From Lachnospiraceae bacterium (GTDB lineage: Bacteria; Bacillota; Clostridia; Lachnospirales; Lachnospiraceae): a DNA stretch of 64,000 nt. Positions 16,370 through 25,081 of this stretch are shown here, in pieces (within the stretch, counting starts at the first letter, position 1; each line of letters begins with the position of its first letter). The notes below the pieces were generated by a model that was not told the origin of the DNA, searched no databases, and saw only the letters and a program-made list of their open reading frames with translations. The stretch covers positions 1-64,000 of the forward strand of contig CAJTHM010000003.1 in the NCBI GenBank assembly GCA_910576125.1, read 5' to 3'. The position numbers and the translations under genes are program-made.

Positions 16370-18211
16370 ATGGACACAAAGAAGTGGTGGAAAGATAAGA
16401 ACGTATGGCTGAGATATGTTATGGCTTTTCTGGGGACTTGCGGGGTCTGTTATCTGGGCAGCATAGCGGGAATGGAGCATGCCTCCTTTTCGATTATGAG
16501 CGTGCCGGTGATGATATTGCTGACCAGGCTGCTTGCCTGGACGGAAAAGCAGCTTAAGGAGACAGAGGATAAAAGGCAGCTTGGACGCAGGGTAAAGTAT
16601 GCAGCGATTGTCAGCTTTCTGTTTTCCGTTACGATGATTGCAGGATACCAGCTCCAGAGCTTTGGCATGACAGGGCTGGGGGTAAGGGGAAAAGCGCTTG
16701 TCCTGCTGCGCAGCGCATCTTTAAGTGTAGCTGTATTTCCGTTTGCGAATATTTTTTTCATAGTTGTTGAGAAAATTCCTTCTGGCAGCCCGCTGCAGGG
16801 GCAGCAAGCCGGCCGGAAGGCATGGAAAGTGTTCGGAATCAGTACGGTTGCCATATTCTTGTGCCTGATTCCGGTGTGGCTTGCCTATTATCCTGCCATC
16901 ATGTCCTATGATTTTCACAGACAGATAGGCGAAGCTTCGAAAGGATTCGCGTGGTTCTGGCCTTATCAGCCGATAGCACATACATGGGTGATCTGGCTGT
17001 TTCTTCAGGTGGGATATGCCTGCGGAAACCTGCAGACAGGTATGGCATGTATGGCGCTGTTTCAGATGCTGGTCTATTCCCTGGTGACTGGCTATGCATG
17101 TGCGTTTCTGTACCGCATTCTGCGAAAGAGATGGGCAGTAGTGGCAGGAATCCTGTTTTTTGGCGTATTCCCGCTGAATTCGGTACTGGTGTTGTGCGCA
17201 ACCAAGGATATCCTGTTTGGCACATTGTTTCTGCTGTTCATTTTGTTGATGGCTGAATGCTTTTTCTTTAGCGAGGGGAAGAGACAAGCGGTGATGGCGG
17301 TTTTCCTGTTGCTGGAAGGCAGTCTTATGATGCAGTTTCGCAATAACTGCATCTATGCAGTGGCCGTCTTTGGTGTGTTGTGGGCATTGGCTGCTGCGAA
17401 GAGGGAGAAACTGAAAGTGATTCTGCTCTGCGTCCTTCTGGTGGCAGGGGGAAAGGGAACCGGAATGGCGATAAAGGCTGCAATTGGAACAGAGCTTGAA
17501 ATCGCAAAGGTGGAAATGTACAGCGTGCCGATTCAGCAATTTGCGAGGGTGGGATATTATCACGGCGGGGAGCTTGACGATGAGACATGGCAGCTGCTGA
17601 ATCGCTATGTTCCGCAGGAATGCTGGGAGGATTATTATCCGCCGATTTCGGACGGCATAAAAGGAATAGTCGCGGTAACGACATTTTATGAAAACTGGGA
17701 TGGGCATTTGGGGCAGCTGCTCACAGACTGGATTCAGCTGGGAATCCGATACCCCAATGAATATATTGATGCATTCCTTGAACTGACGAGGGGATATTGG
17801 TTCCTGGATGACAGATCCTATGCGGAATGTCTGGGGTATGGGACAGAGGGACGTTTGGGGACAATCTATACCCATAATATCGCTTTTTTTGATGATGGGT
17901 CAGAAATCAGACATGAGTCGAAATTTCCCTGGCTGGAAGCGCAGCTGGAAAAAATCGTCAGTGGGAATACTTATTACAATTGGCCGGTCATATCGTTGTT
18001 GTTCAGGAGCGCGTTCTATCTCTGGGCTCTTCTGCTGATATGGATTGTTTTTCTGTACCGGCGGCAGAAAAGGCAGGCTGTATTTTGTCTGTTCCCTCTG
18101 CTGTATATGGGGACGATGCTTTTGGGGCCTGTAGTCCAGATGCGCTATGTTTTTCCGATTATGCTGTCGCTGCCGGTGCTGGCGGGTTTATTGATGATAA
18201 GCGAAGAATGA
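16370..18211 (+). CDS. large polytopic membrane protein, DUF6020-like
   Basis: 613-residue membrane protein with about 12-14 hydrophobic segments and one larger outside loop (about residues 375-540) between the last clusters. The central motif LAYYPAIMSYDFHRQIGEAS, followed by WPYQPIAHTWVIW, resembles the DUF6020 family of Lachnospiraceae. Its first outer-loop acidic/aromatic pattern is reminiscent of GT-C glycosyltransferases. It is followed 9 nt later by a GT-C type gene, so the pair probably act together, perhaps transferring sugars from a lipid carrier to cell-surface material. The domain name is from memory; the enzymatic role is inferred. Confidence 0.65.
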   Translation: MDTKKWWKDKNVWLRYVMAFLGTCGVCYLGSIAGMEHASFSIMSVPVMILLTRLLAWTEKQLKETEDKRQLGRRVKYAAIVSFLFSVTMIAGYQLQSFGMTGLGVRGKALVLLRSASLSVAVFPFANIFFIVVEKIPSGSPLQGQQAGRKAWKVFGISTVAIFLCLIPVWLAYYPAIMSYDFHRQIGEASKGFAWFWPYQPIAHTWVIWLFLQVGYACGNLQTGMACMALFQMLVYSLVTGYACAFLYRILRKRWAVVAGILFFGVFPLNSVLVLCATKDILFGTLFLLFILLMAECFFFSEGKRQAVMAVFLLLEGSLMMQFRNNCIYAVAVFGVLWALAAAKREKLKVILLCVLLVAGGKGTGMAIKAAIGTELEIAKVEMYSVPIQQFARVGYYHGGELDDETWQLLNRYVPQECWEDYYPPISDGIKGIVAVTTFYENWDGHLGQLLTDWIQLGIRYPNEYIDAFLELTRGYWFLDDRSYAECLGYGTEGRLGTIYTHNIAFFDDGSEIRHESKFPWLEAQLEKIVSGNTYYNWPVISLLFRSAFYLWALLLIWIVFLYRRQKRQAVFCLFPLLYMGTMLLGPVVQMRYVFPIMLSLPVLAGLLMISEE

Positions 18212-18220
18212 GGGCCTTTT

Positions 18221-19882
18221 ATGACGATTTTAAACAGCATGCTGCTCTGGGCAGGGGCAATCTTAAGCGTGATAAGTGTATACAAGATGTATCTGTCGAA
18301 AAGAATGGGAGGATTCGCCGCGAGAGAACCGGGCATTTCTCCCAATACATACCGTTTCCTGCTGGCCCTGGCAGTATTGGCGGCGGTATTTGTCCGGGTC
18401 TATAAATTCGGCCTGGTTCCGGGGGGATTCAACCAGGACGGCGCGATGGCTGCGGTTGACGCGAAAGCGTTGGGGGAGTATGGAACGGATCGTTTCGGGA
18501 TGCGCCTTCCCGTACATCTGACTGCGTGGGGCTATGGCCAGATGAGCGTGCTGCTTTCGTACCTGATGGTTCCTTTTATTAAGATATTCGGCCTTTCGCC
18601 TTACACGGCGCGGCTGCCGCTTTTGCTTGTGAGCCTTACAGGGCTTGCCTGCCTGTATGGATTTGCCGGGGACGTCTTTGGGAAATGTGCGGCTTTGATT
18701 GTGCTTTGGTTCGCGGCGATTAATCCATGGCATGTCCTGCAGAGCCGCTGGGCGCTGGACTGTAATCTGTATTCCCATTTTTTCATGATGGGGGTCTTCC
18801 TTTTGAACAGGGCGTTTATGGGGAAGAAGAACCGGCTTCATCTGCTAGCGTCCATGGTGGCGTTCGGGCTGTGCATGTACTGCTATGGCATTTCCATCTA
18901 TACCATGCCGCTGTTCTTGCTGGTTTCCTGCATCTATCTGCTGGCGGCGAAGCGCCTGTCGGTTGGGGAAGCGCTGTTGTCGATGACGGTCTATCTTCTG
19001 GTGGCTTGGCCGTTCATCGCTGTCATGGCCATAAATTTTTTCCGCTGGGATACCATTGAGACGCCCTTGTTCACACTTCCCTATTTCCCGGACAGTGTGC
19101 GTTCCAACGATATTCTTTTTTTTTCTTCCCACATCTTTTCCCAGCTGGTGCAGAATGTTGATTCTCTGCTCCGGGTCACGGTATTTCAGGGCAAGGATTT
19201 GCCGTGGAATGATGTGCAGTATTTTGGGACAATGTACCTGTTTTCCATGCCTTTAGCGGCCGTCGGATTCTGCGGGCTGTTTGGGGAATTCCGCAAAAAG
19301 GCCGGAACCGCGCTTCTTGTCATATTTCTCGGGACAGGCATATGGTGTGGTCTGACCACCAATAATGTAAATGTGAACCGCCTGAACATAATTTATTATC
19401 CTATCATGATTCTGGCGGGGGTGGGTATCTATGAAGTCATACGATGGATTTCGCTGCCGAATTTGAAATATGGCATAGCCGCCGCCTATGGGGTGATGTT
19501 CTTTTTGTTCGTGAGGGAGTATTTTACCAGCTATGCAAGAGAGATGGAAATCCAGTTCCGGAAAAGCTTCGGGGAGGCTGTTTCCTCCCTGAAAGAAAGC
19601 GACGCGGATAAGATTTATATTACGATGGGGGCCGGACGAAGCACGGAAATCCTTACTTTGTTCTGGAGTGATATGGATGCGGAGTATTTTCAGGGAAAGA
19701 CAATACCGGAGGGCCGGCTGCCTTATCAGGAAAGATATATTTACCATGAGATAAGTCAGATGACAGTTGACCCGGCTGAAAACGCTGACTATATCATCGT
19801 TGCCGAGGAACTGCCCCTGTTTGACGAAAACCTGTATGAATTTGAACAGTTCGGCAGTTATTACACGGTCACGAAAAAGTGA
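18221..19882 (+). CDS. GT-C fold glycosyltransferase (ArnT/PMT family 39-like)
   Basis: 553-residue integral membrane protein with about 11 segments and a C-terminal soluble domain (about residues 430-553). After the first helices comes a loop FGLVPGGFNQDGAMAAVDAK, with the Asp expected in the active site of GT-C enzymes. Next is a positively charged loop in TARLPLLLVSL and a helix beginning INPWHVLQSRW. Such enzymes use polyprenyl-phosphate sugars outside the membrane. The start lies 6 nt after GAGGG in the 3' end of the upstream gene's coding context, so the pair form one operon. Acceptor and donor are unknown. Confidence 0.78.
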   Translation: MTILNSMLLWAGAILSVISVYKMYLSKRMGGFAAREPGISPNTYRFLLALAVLAAVFVRVYKFGLVPGGFNQDGAMAAVDAKALGEYGTDRFGMRLPVHLTAWGYGQMSVLLSYLMVPFIKIFGLSPYTARLPLLLVSLTGLACLYGFAGDVFGKCAALIVLWFAAINPWHVLQSRWALDCNLYSHFFMMGVFLLNRAFMGKKNRLHLLASMVAFGLCMYCYGISIYTMPLFLLVSCIYLLAAKRLSVGEALLSMTVYLLVAWPFIAVMAINFFRWDTIETPLFTLPYFPDSVRSNDILFFSSHIFSQLVQNVDSLLRVTVFQGKDLPWNDVQYFGTMYLFSMPLAAVGFCGLFGEFRKKAGTALLVIFLGTGIWCGLTTNNVNVNRLNIIYYPIMILAGVGIYEVIRWISLPNLKYGIAAAYGVMFFLFVREYFTSYAREMEIQFRKSFGEAVSSLKESDADKIYITMGAGRSTEILTLFWSDMDAEYFQGKTIPEGRLPYQERYIYHEISQMTVDPAENADYIIVAEELPLFDENLYEFEQFGSYYTVTKK

Positions 19883-19886
19883 GAGA

Positions 19887-19902
19887 GGCTGCCGAAGCAG
19901 CC
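19887..19902. terminator. short hairpin between convergent genes
   Basis: GGCTGC, a CGAA tetraloop and GCAGCC lie in the 32-bp gap between the glycosyltransferase and the minus-strand alpha-galactosidase. A CCTTTCC tail makes it a weak terminator in the plus direction; it could act both ways. Confidence 0.5.
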
Positions 19903-19914
19903 CCTTTCCGTTCT

Positions 19915-21237
19915 TTAGCGGTATTCTTTCATATAATCTCCATGAGCCTCGATCAGATCGTCGCACATTGCCACGATTTCGTCCAGGGAAAGCTCTGCGG
20001 CGGTATGGGGATCCAGCATGGCAGCCTGGTAGATGGCCTCTCTTTTCCTGGTTACGGCAGCCTCGATGGTCATCAGCTGGGTGTTGATATTGGTCATGTT
20101 CATGGCGGCCAGCTGTACCGGGAGACGGCCTGCCTTGCAGGGATGTACGCCCATGTTGTCGATTAGGCAGGGAACCTCCACGCAGGCATCCGCGGGCAGA
20201 TTGTCGATCAGGCCCTGGTTGAGCACGTTTCCGCCGATTTTGTAGGGAACGCCTGTGACCATGGCCTCCATGATATAGGAGGCGTACTCTTTGGTGCGGG
20301 TATGGGTGACTTCGCCATTGTTCAGGATGTCGTTCTTCTCTTTCTCCCAGCCCGCGATCTGGTTCACGCAGCGGCGGGGATACTCGTCCAGAGGGATATT
20401 GTACTTGTCGATCAGCTCAGGGCAGCGGCTCTTGATGAACCAGGGATTGTACTCCGAGTTGTGCTCACTGGATTCCGTACAATAATATCCCAGACGGCGT
20501 ATGTACTCATAGCGGACCATGTCGGTGTGCTTTTCAGTGCGGTTCTTCTCCGCGGCGCGCTTCTTGATTTCAGGGTAAAGGTCGTTGCCGTCCTTGTCAT
20601 AAATCTCCAGCAGCCAGGCCATGTGGTTGATGCCTGCGATGAGTTCCTTGCGGCCCTCCAGCTTATCCTCCATGCCCAAGCCTTTCAGAAGACCCTCGGA
20701 GCAGACCTGTACGCTGTGGCAGAGGCCTACGGTCTTGACGCCTGTGTAGCGCTGCATATAGCCGGACAGCATGGCCATGGGGTTGGTATAGTTCAGGAAC
20801 AGAGCGTTAGGGCATACCTCCTCCATGTCCTCCGCGAAGTCCCGCAGCACGGGGATGGTGCGCAAAGCGCGCATGATGCCGCCGATTCCAAGGGTGTCGC
20901 CGATGGTCTGGCGCAGGCCGTACTTCTTGGGAATCTCGAAATCCGTGACGGTGCAGGGCTCATAGAGGCCTACCTGGATTGCGTCCACCACGAAGTCCGC
21001 GCCGCGCAGGGCCTCCTTGCGGTTCTCCACACCTAAGTAGGTCCGGATGGTGGCCCGGTTCTCGTTGGTGTTTTTGTTGATTGCGCTGAGGATGATTTCG
21101 GATTCCTCAAGGCGTTTGGGGTCGATGTCGTAAAGCGCGATGTCGCTGTCGCGCAGGGCGGGCGTGCACATGCAGTCTCCCAGTACGTTTCTGGCAAATA
21201 CGGTGCTGCCGGCTCCCATAAAAGTAATTTTAGGCAT
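19915..21237 (-). CDS. melA: GH4 alpha-galactosidase/alpha-glucosidase
   Basis: 440-residue NAD+- and Mn2+-dependent glycosidase of family GH4. The N-terminal dinucleotide fold begins [20 protein letters not shown]. Metal ligands are in GLCHSVQ (Cys) and GINHMAW (His), with the conserved [10 protein letters not shown] before them. Length and the run of motifs fit MelA-type alpha-galactosidase, though GH4 substrate specificity (galactoside or glucoside) cannot be settled by eye. The ATG at 21237 follows AAAGGAG; an ATG 21 bases upstream is less well placed. Divergent from an AraC regulator, which probably controls it. A TATAAT on the minus strand at 21309-21314 is a likely -10 without an obvious -35, consistent with activator dependence. 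Confidence 0.9.
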   Translation of the reverse strand: MPKITFMGAGSTVFARNVLGDCMCTPALRDSDIALYDIDPKRLEESEIILSAINKNTNENRATIRTYLGVENRKEALRGADFVVDAIQVGLYEPCTVTDFEIPKKYGLRQTIGDTLGIGGIMRALRTIPVLRDFAEDMEEVCPNALFLNYTNPMAMLSGYMQRYTGVKTVGLCHSVQVCSEGLLKGLGMEDKLEGRKELIAGINHMAWLLEIYDKDGNDLYPEIKKRAAEKNRTEKHTDMVRYEYIRRLGYYCTESSEHNSEYNPWFIKSRCPELIDKYNIPLDEYPRRCVNQIAGWEKEKNDILNNGEVTHTRTKEYASYIMEAMVTGVPYKIGGNVLNQGLIDNLPADACVEVPCLIDNMGVHPCKAGRLPVQLAAMNMTNINTQLMTIEAAVTRKREAIYQAAMLDPHTAAELSLDEIVAMCDDLIEAHGDYMKEYR

Positions 21238-21427
21238 ATTCGCTCCTTTCGCCGCCATGTGTGCGGTCTTTCTGATCCCTCTGCAAGGGATATTGGTAAG
21301 TGCTTTTTATTATACCTGATTCCCGGGGATCATGATAGGGATTATGTTTCCAAAAGTTGTACAAATGTTGCATGACTTCCGGGAAAAATCTTGAAATGAG
21401 ATGCGGCAGGGCTTATACTGGACGTGG

Positions 21428-21529
21428 TATACTGTATAACGCTGAATACTGCCTCATGTAATCATGCGATTGAACCAGTCAGCGTTATGCAGTCTGGTTT
21501 TATGGCAAATGAAATCGTTAAGCAGTATA
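21428..21529 (+). repeat. MITE-like element, type A copy 2 (102 bp)
   Basis: Begins TATACTGTATAACGCTG and ends CGTTAAGCAGTATA. It is about 90% identical to the copy at 4433. It lies between divergent melA and the AraC gene, directly upstream of the latter's ribosome site. Confidence 0.85.
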
Positions 21530-21594
21530 TATTCGGAATTGCGGAAAGGGCAGTCCTCAGGAGACGGAATGTCAGAATGGACAGGAGGCGGCAT

Positions 21595-22422
21595 ATGGCG
21601 GAGTTGAAAGAATATTATCAGGAGATAAAGTCCGGCGACGAACTGGCCTTTTATTTCTGCGGCTGGGAGAAATGCGGGCCGGGACATTCTTTCGGGCCGG
21701 CGGTGAGGCCGCACTTCCTGTTTCATTTCGTCCTGTCGGGAAAGGGACATTACGACAGAGCCGGAGAGCGGTATGAGCTGGAGGCGGGACAGGGCTTTTT
21801 GATTCTTCCCGGGGAGTCTACCTGCTATCAGGCGGATTGGGCCGATCCGTGGGAATACTGCTGGATCGGCTTCGGCGGGACTGAGGCGGGGAGTATTTTG
21901 CGGGAATGCGGCCTGGGGCAGGAAAACCTGGTCTATCAGGACAGAAGCGGCGGGCAGCTGCGCAGGGAGATGATGCAGCTGGTGGAATCCTTTGAGCATT
22001 CTGACGTGAACAGCTATATGCTGCTGGGCAGGCTCTATCTGACTTTAGCCTATATGATGCCGAAGCAGCCTGCTGCGGGCTCCGTGCTCCAGGACTATGT
22101 GAACCGGGCGCTGGATTTCATCCACAATAATTTCAGCTATGAAATCGGCGTGGAGGAAATCGCCCGGACCGTGGGAATCGACAGGACATATCTGTACCGC
22201 ATCTTCAGACAGCAGGTGGGGGAGTCCCCGAAAAGGTACCTGACGGCTTTCCGCCTGCGCATGGCGGCGGGGATGCTGGTGGAGACAAAGCTGCCCGTGA
22301 CGGAAGTGGCGCTGTCCTGCGGATTCAAGGAGGTATCGCTGTTCGACAGGCAGTTCAGGGCGGCTTACGGCTGCCCGCCGCTTAAGTACCGCAGGCAGGC
22401 CGGGCGGGAAGCGCCCCGGTGA
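21595..22422 (+). CDS. AraC family transcriptional regulator
   Basis: 275-residue regulator. The N-terminal cupin-like sensor (about residues 1-150) contains HFVLSGKGHY and GQGFLILPGESTCYQAD, the usual sugar-binding jelly roll. The C-terminal part (about 175-275) holds two helix-turn-helix units, IGVEEIARTVGIDRTYLYRIFRQ and VTEVALSCGFKEVSLFDRQF. The ATG at 21595 is six bases after AGGAGG; upstream in-frame starts would run into the MITE-like copy. Divergent orientation suggests it activates melA in response to an alpha-galactoside. Confidence 0.9.
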   Translation: MAELKEYYQEIKSGDELAFYFCGWEKCGPGHSFGPAVRPHFLFHFVLSGKGHYDRAGERYELEAGQGFLILPGESTCYQADWADPWEYCWIGFGGTEAGSILRECGLGQENLVYQDRSGGQLRREMMQLVESFEHSDVNSYMLLGRLYLTLAYMMPKQPAAGSVLQDYVNRALDFIHNNFSYEIGVEEIARTVGIDRTYLYRIFRQQVGESPKRYLTAFRLRMAAGMLVETKLPVTEVALSCGFKEVSLFDRQFRAAYGCPPLKYRRQAGREAPR

Positions 22423-22449
22423 ATGCTCCGAGCCGGGAGAAGGCCCTTC

Positions 22450-22932
22450 TCAACGGCGGATGATATCGGCGAATTCCGCCCCCGCTGCCCGGGCCAGGTC
22501 TTCCGGGGCCAGTTCCAGCTGGGAACCCAGCCTGCCGCCGCTGACGATGATTTTTTCCAGTTCTTTTGCGGTGCTGTCGATGCGGGTCACGTACTGCTTT
22601 TTCATGCCTATGGCAGTGCAGCCGCCGCGGATGTAGCCGGTGACCTTGTTGATGTCCCTGACATGGATCATTTCCACGCTCTTTTGCCCTACGCTTCTGG
22701 CGGCGGCCTTAAGGTCCAGCTCCTTTGCGATGGGGATCACGAACACGAAGTAGTCTCTGCCTCCTGTGGTCACCAGGGTCTTGTACACCTTTTCATAGGG
22801 CAGGGAGAGCAGGTCGGCAATCTGCAGCCCATCGGTGAATTCATCGCATTCATAGGTCATATGGGTGTAGGGAATCTTCAGGGATTCCAGGATGCGCATG
22901 GCATTTGTCTTGGTTTCTTTCTGTTTGGCCAT
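22450..22932 (-). CDS. ybaK: Cys-tRNA(Pro)/aminoacyl-tRNA deacylase YbaK
   Basis: 160-residue YbaK/EbsC-type editing enzyme that clears mischarged Cys-tRNA(Pro) in trans. Family landmarks are KVYKTLVTTGG with the catalytic-pocket lysine, FVFVIPIAKELDLKAAA, VTGYIRGGCTAIGMKK with the conserved GG-P-like loop (here GGCTAIG) and the late IIVSGGRLGSQLEL. Full family length. AAGGAGGCACCCATAA precedes the ATG. It is convergent with the AraC gene, with a GAGAAGGCCCTTCTC palindrome at the junction. Confidence 0.92.
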   Translation of the reverse strand: MAKQKETKTNAMRILESLKIPYTHMTYECDEFTDGLQIADLLSLPYEKVYKTLVTTGGRDYFVFVIPIAKELDLKAAARSVGQKSVEMIHVRDINKVTGYIRGGCTAIGMKKQYVTRIDSTAKELEKIIVSGGRLGSQLELAPEDLARAAGAEFADIIRR

Positions 22933-22988
22933 TTATGGGTGCCTCCTTATGGGTGGGTGTGATTTTGGCTTCAGGCCTGTGGATTCAT

Positions 22989-23091
22989 TATACTGCATAA
23001 CGCCGGAATTTACCATACTGCATTGGTTAAACGTATATGGCTGGCGTTATGTAGCCGGGTTACTCGGAAATTTTAACTGTTAAGCAGTATA
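22989..23091 (+). repeat. MITE-like element, type B copy 2 (103 bp)
   Basis: TATACTGCATAACGCC at the left end and TGTTAAGCAGTATA at the right end. It carries an internal GGCGTTATG arm complementary to the left arm. It lies between divergent ybaK and the phosphoesterase gene. Confidence 0.88.
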
Positions 23092-23198
23092 TATAGCAGC
23101 CCTGCTCCGATTGGAATAGGGATCCTGCACAAACCGGCAGGAACATGGTACAATAAAAATACAATATAAGATACGAAAAAGAAAGGGAGAGAGAAAGC

Positions 23199-24317
23199 AT
23201 GTGGGGATTCATATTTGGCGGATTAGCGGCAGGTTCTGTACTGGGAATCATATATCTGAGCAGCAGGTTCGCTAAGTTCCGTACTGTGCGGAAAGCGGCA
23301 AAGGGAAAGAAAATATTAAGGTTCCTGCTGGGACTGATTCTGGTGCTGGCGGTTGCCTTTGTGACGGGAGCCGCGCTGGGAGCGATCAACGCGGCCATCG
23401 TCATCCTGCATTTGATGGTCATCTGGCTGTTGTGCGATGGCTTCAGCTGGATAGCGGAGAAGAAGCGGGGACAGAAGTTCCGCGGATATTATGCCGGAAT
23501 CCTGGCAATCGGAATCACGGCTGTCTACCTGACATGCGGCTGGTTTCTGGCCAATCATGTATGGGCCACGCACTATAACCTGGAGACGGACAAGCAGGTG
23601 GGAGGGCTGCGCATCGTGCTGTTCGCGGATTCCCATGTGGGCAATACCTTCAGCGGGGAAGGTTTTGGCAGATGGGTGGAGAAAATGCAGGCGGAAAATC
23701 CGGATATCGTGGTAATCGCAGGGGACTATGTGGATGACGATACCTCGAAAGAGGACATGGCCGCCGCCTGTGCGGCCCTGGGCACCCTGAAGACTACATA
23801 CGGCGTGTACTATGCTTTCGGAAACCATGACAAGGGATATTATGGCCCGGCTTACCGGGGCTACAGCGGCGCTGATCTGATCGCGGAACTGGAGAAGAAT
23901 GGGGTGACAGTGCTGCAGGATGAGACGGTGCTGCTGGGGGAGAGCTTCTGCCTGATAGGACGGCAGGACCGCTCGGAGGACCAGATGGGAAGGCACAGGG
24001 CCACCATGGAAGAACTGACGGCAGATTTGGATTCGGACAGGTACAGCATCGTCCTGGACCATCAGCCCCATGACTACGAGGCCCAGGCGGCATCCGGCGT
24101 GGATCTGGTGCTGTCCGGCCACACCCACGGGGGACAGCTGTTCCCCTTTCACAGGATGGGCGAATGGCTGGGGCTGGATGATAAAAGCTACGGCTGCGAG
24201 AGGCGGGGCGGCACGGATTTCATCGTGACTTCCGGCATTTCCGACTGGGCCATTCAGTTCAAGACCGGCTGCAAGTCGGAGTACGTGGTGGTGGATGTGC
24301 AGGGAGCGGGACAGTAG
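23199..24317 (+). CDS. membrane-anchored metallophosphoesterase
   Basis: 372-residue calcineurin-like phosphoesterase. Three or four membrane segments lie in residues 1-125, followed by an extracytoplasmic or membrane-proximal catalytic domain (about 145-370). Metal motifs in order: VLFADSHVGNTF, IAGDYVDDD, AFGNHDKG, VLDHQPHD and LSGHTHGGQLFP. This layout is like YkuE/YaeI-type enzymes acting on lipids such as UDP-diacylglucosamine or phosphatidate-linked substrates, but the substrate here is unknown. AAGGGAGAGAGAAAGC precedes the ATG. Monocistronic. Confidence 0.88.
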   Translation: MWGFIFGGLAAGSVLGIIYLSSRFAKFRTVRKAAKGKKILRFLLGLILVLAVAFVTGAALGAINAAIVILHLMVIWLLCDGFSWIAEKKRGQKFRGYYAGILAIGITAVYLTCGWFLANHVWATHYNLETDKQVGGLRIVLFADSHVGNTFSGEGFGRWVEKMQAENPDIVVIAGDYVDDDTSKEDMAAACAALGTLKTTYGVYYAFGNHDKGYYGPAYRGYSGADLIAELEKNGVTVLQDETVLLGESFCLIGRQDRSEDQMGRHRATMEELTADLDSDRYSIVLDHQPHDYEAQAASGVDLVLSGHTHGGQLFPFHRMGEWLGLDDKSYGCERRGGTDFIVTSGISDWAIQFKTGCKSEYVVVDVQGAGQ

Positions 24318-24394
24318 GTCCGGCTTCCGGGATTATCTTTAATATCGGTGAAGTTATGCAGGTATAACGACTTTAAAAGAGAGGAAGAACGGAT

Positions 24395-24505
24395 ATGAGT
24401 TTATTCAGGAATGGAGATTTGTGGAAAGATATAAACGGGGCACCCATTCATGCCCATGGAGGATATATTATTTTTCATGAGGGATATTACTACTGGTTCA
24501 AATAA
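24395..24505 (+). pseudogene. GH43-type glycosidase, N-terminal stub
   Basis: 36 codons behind a good ribosome site (GAGGAAG). They contain DINGAPIHAHGGYIIFHEGY, the start pattern of a GH43-like beta-propeller enzyme, and then stop at TAA 24503. Nothing downstream continues the family, so the rest was deleted. Confidence 0.6.
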
Positions 24506-24731
24506 ATATCCCAATGAGCGAGACCGGGAAAGAGGGCTCCTGGTTCTTTTCTATGTCGAAGATACGGATTCCCTTGACAGAATCGGAACCGAATTCCGTC
24601 CCCGGGTAGGGAATGTATCGCTCAGAGACGTTGTGGGTGTTGTCTTTTGCAGGTTCGGCAGACATGGCCCCAGATTCCGGGGATTCGTCCCGGAGGATGC
24701 TGCCGGCCAGTCTTTTTTTACTGCTGTCCAT
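24498..24731 (-). CDS. small ORF, doubtful
   Basis: 77 residues on the minus strand, starting at an ATG 4 nt after AGGAGGC. The product is polar with no membrane segment or recognisable motif (MDSSKKRLAG... to ...SLIGIFI). It overlaps the end of the GH43 stub by a few bases. The good ribosome site is the only support; it may equally be decay debris. The rest of 24740-25080 looks degraded and yields no gene I can name. Confidence 0.25.
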   Translation of the reverse strand: MDSSKKRLAGSILRDESPESGAMSAEPAKDNTHNVSERYIPYPGTEFGSDSVKGIRIFDIEKNQEPSFPVSLIGIFI

Positions 24732-25081
24732 TTTTGCCTCCTGTTCTTGTGGCGGACAGGAGAATGGAAGAAAGGCATTCTCTGAAACGATGGCGAAAAG
24801 CCGACGTTATGGAAAACCAAATTACCGGTCTCCATAGATAGCGCGTACAGATAGTGCTTTCGGAAGTCACGGAACATGCTTCTGATGATTCCTGGCAGCC
24901 GCATATAGCGCGATAAAATCCGCTGCCAGTTATAGCCTCGTCGATAACGATTTTGCTTTAACATAGGCTTCTGAATTGCACAAGTGGAAAAGCGCATGAA
25001 AAGAAAATTTTTAAATCCCTGTCAATTTCTAAGAATGTGTATTATAATGAAAAGAAAATACAGACAGGGGATGGCTTGGAC

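Noticed and set aside
24832..25036. Possible intron-encoded or transposase-like scrap (minus strand, QNRYRRGYNWQRILSRYM)
   Set aside because: The pattern faintly recalls mobile-element proteins, but the fragment is too short and no catalytic motif is visible.
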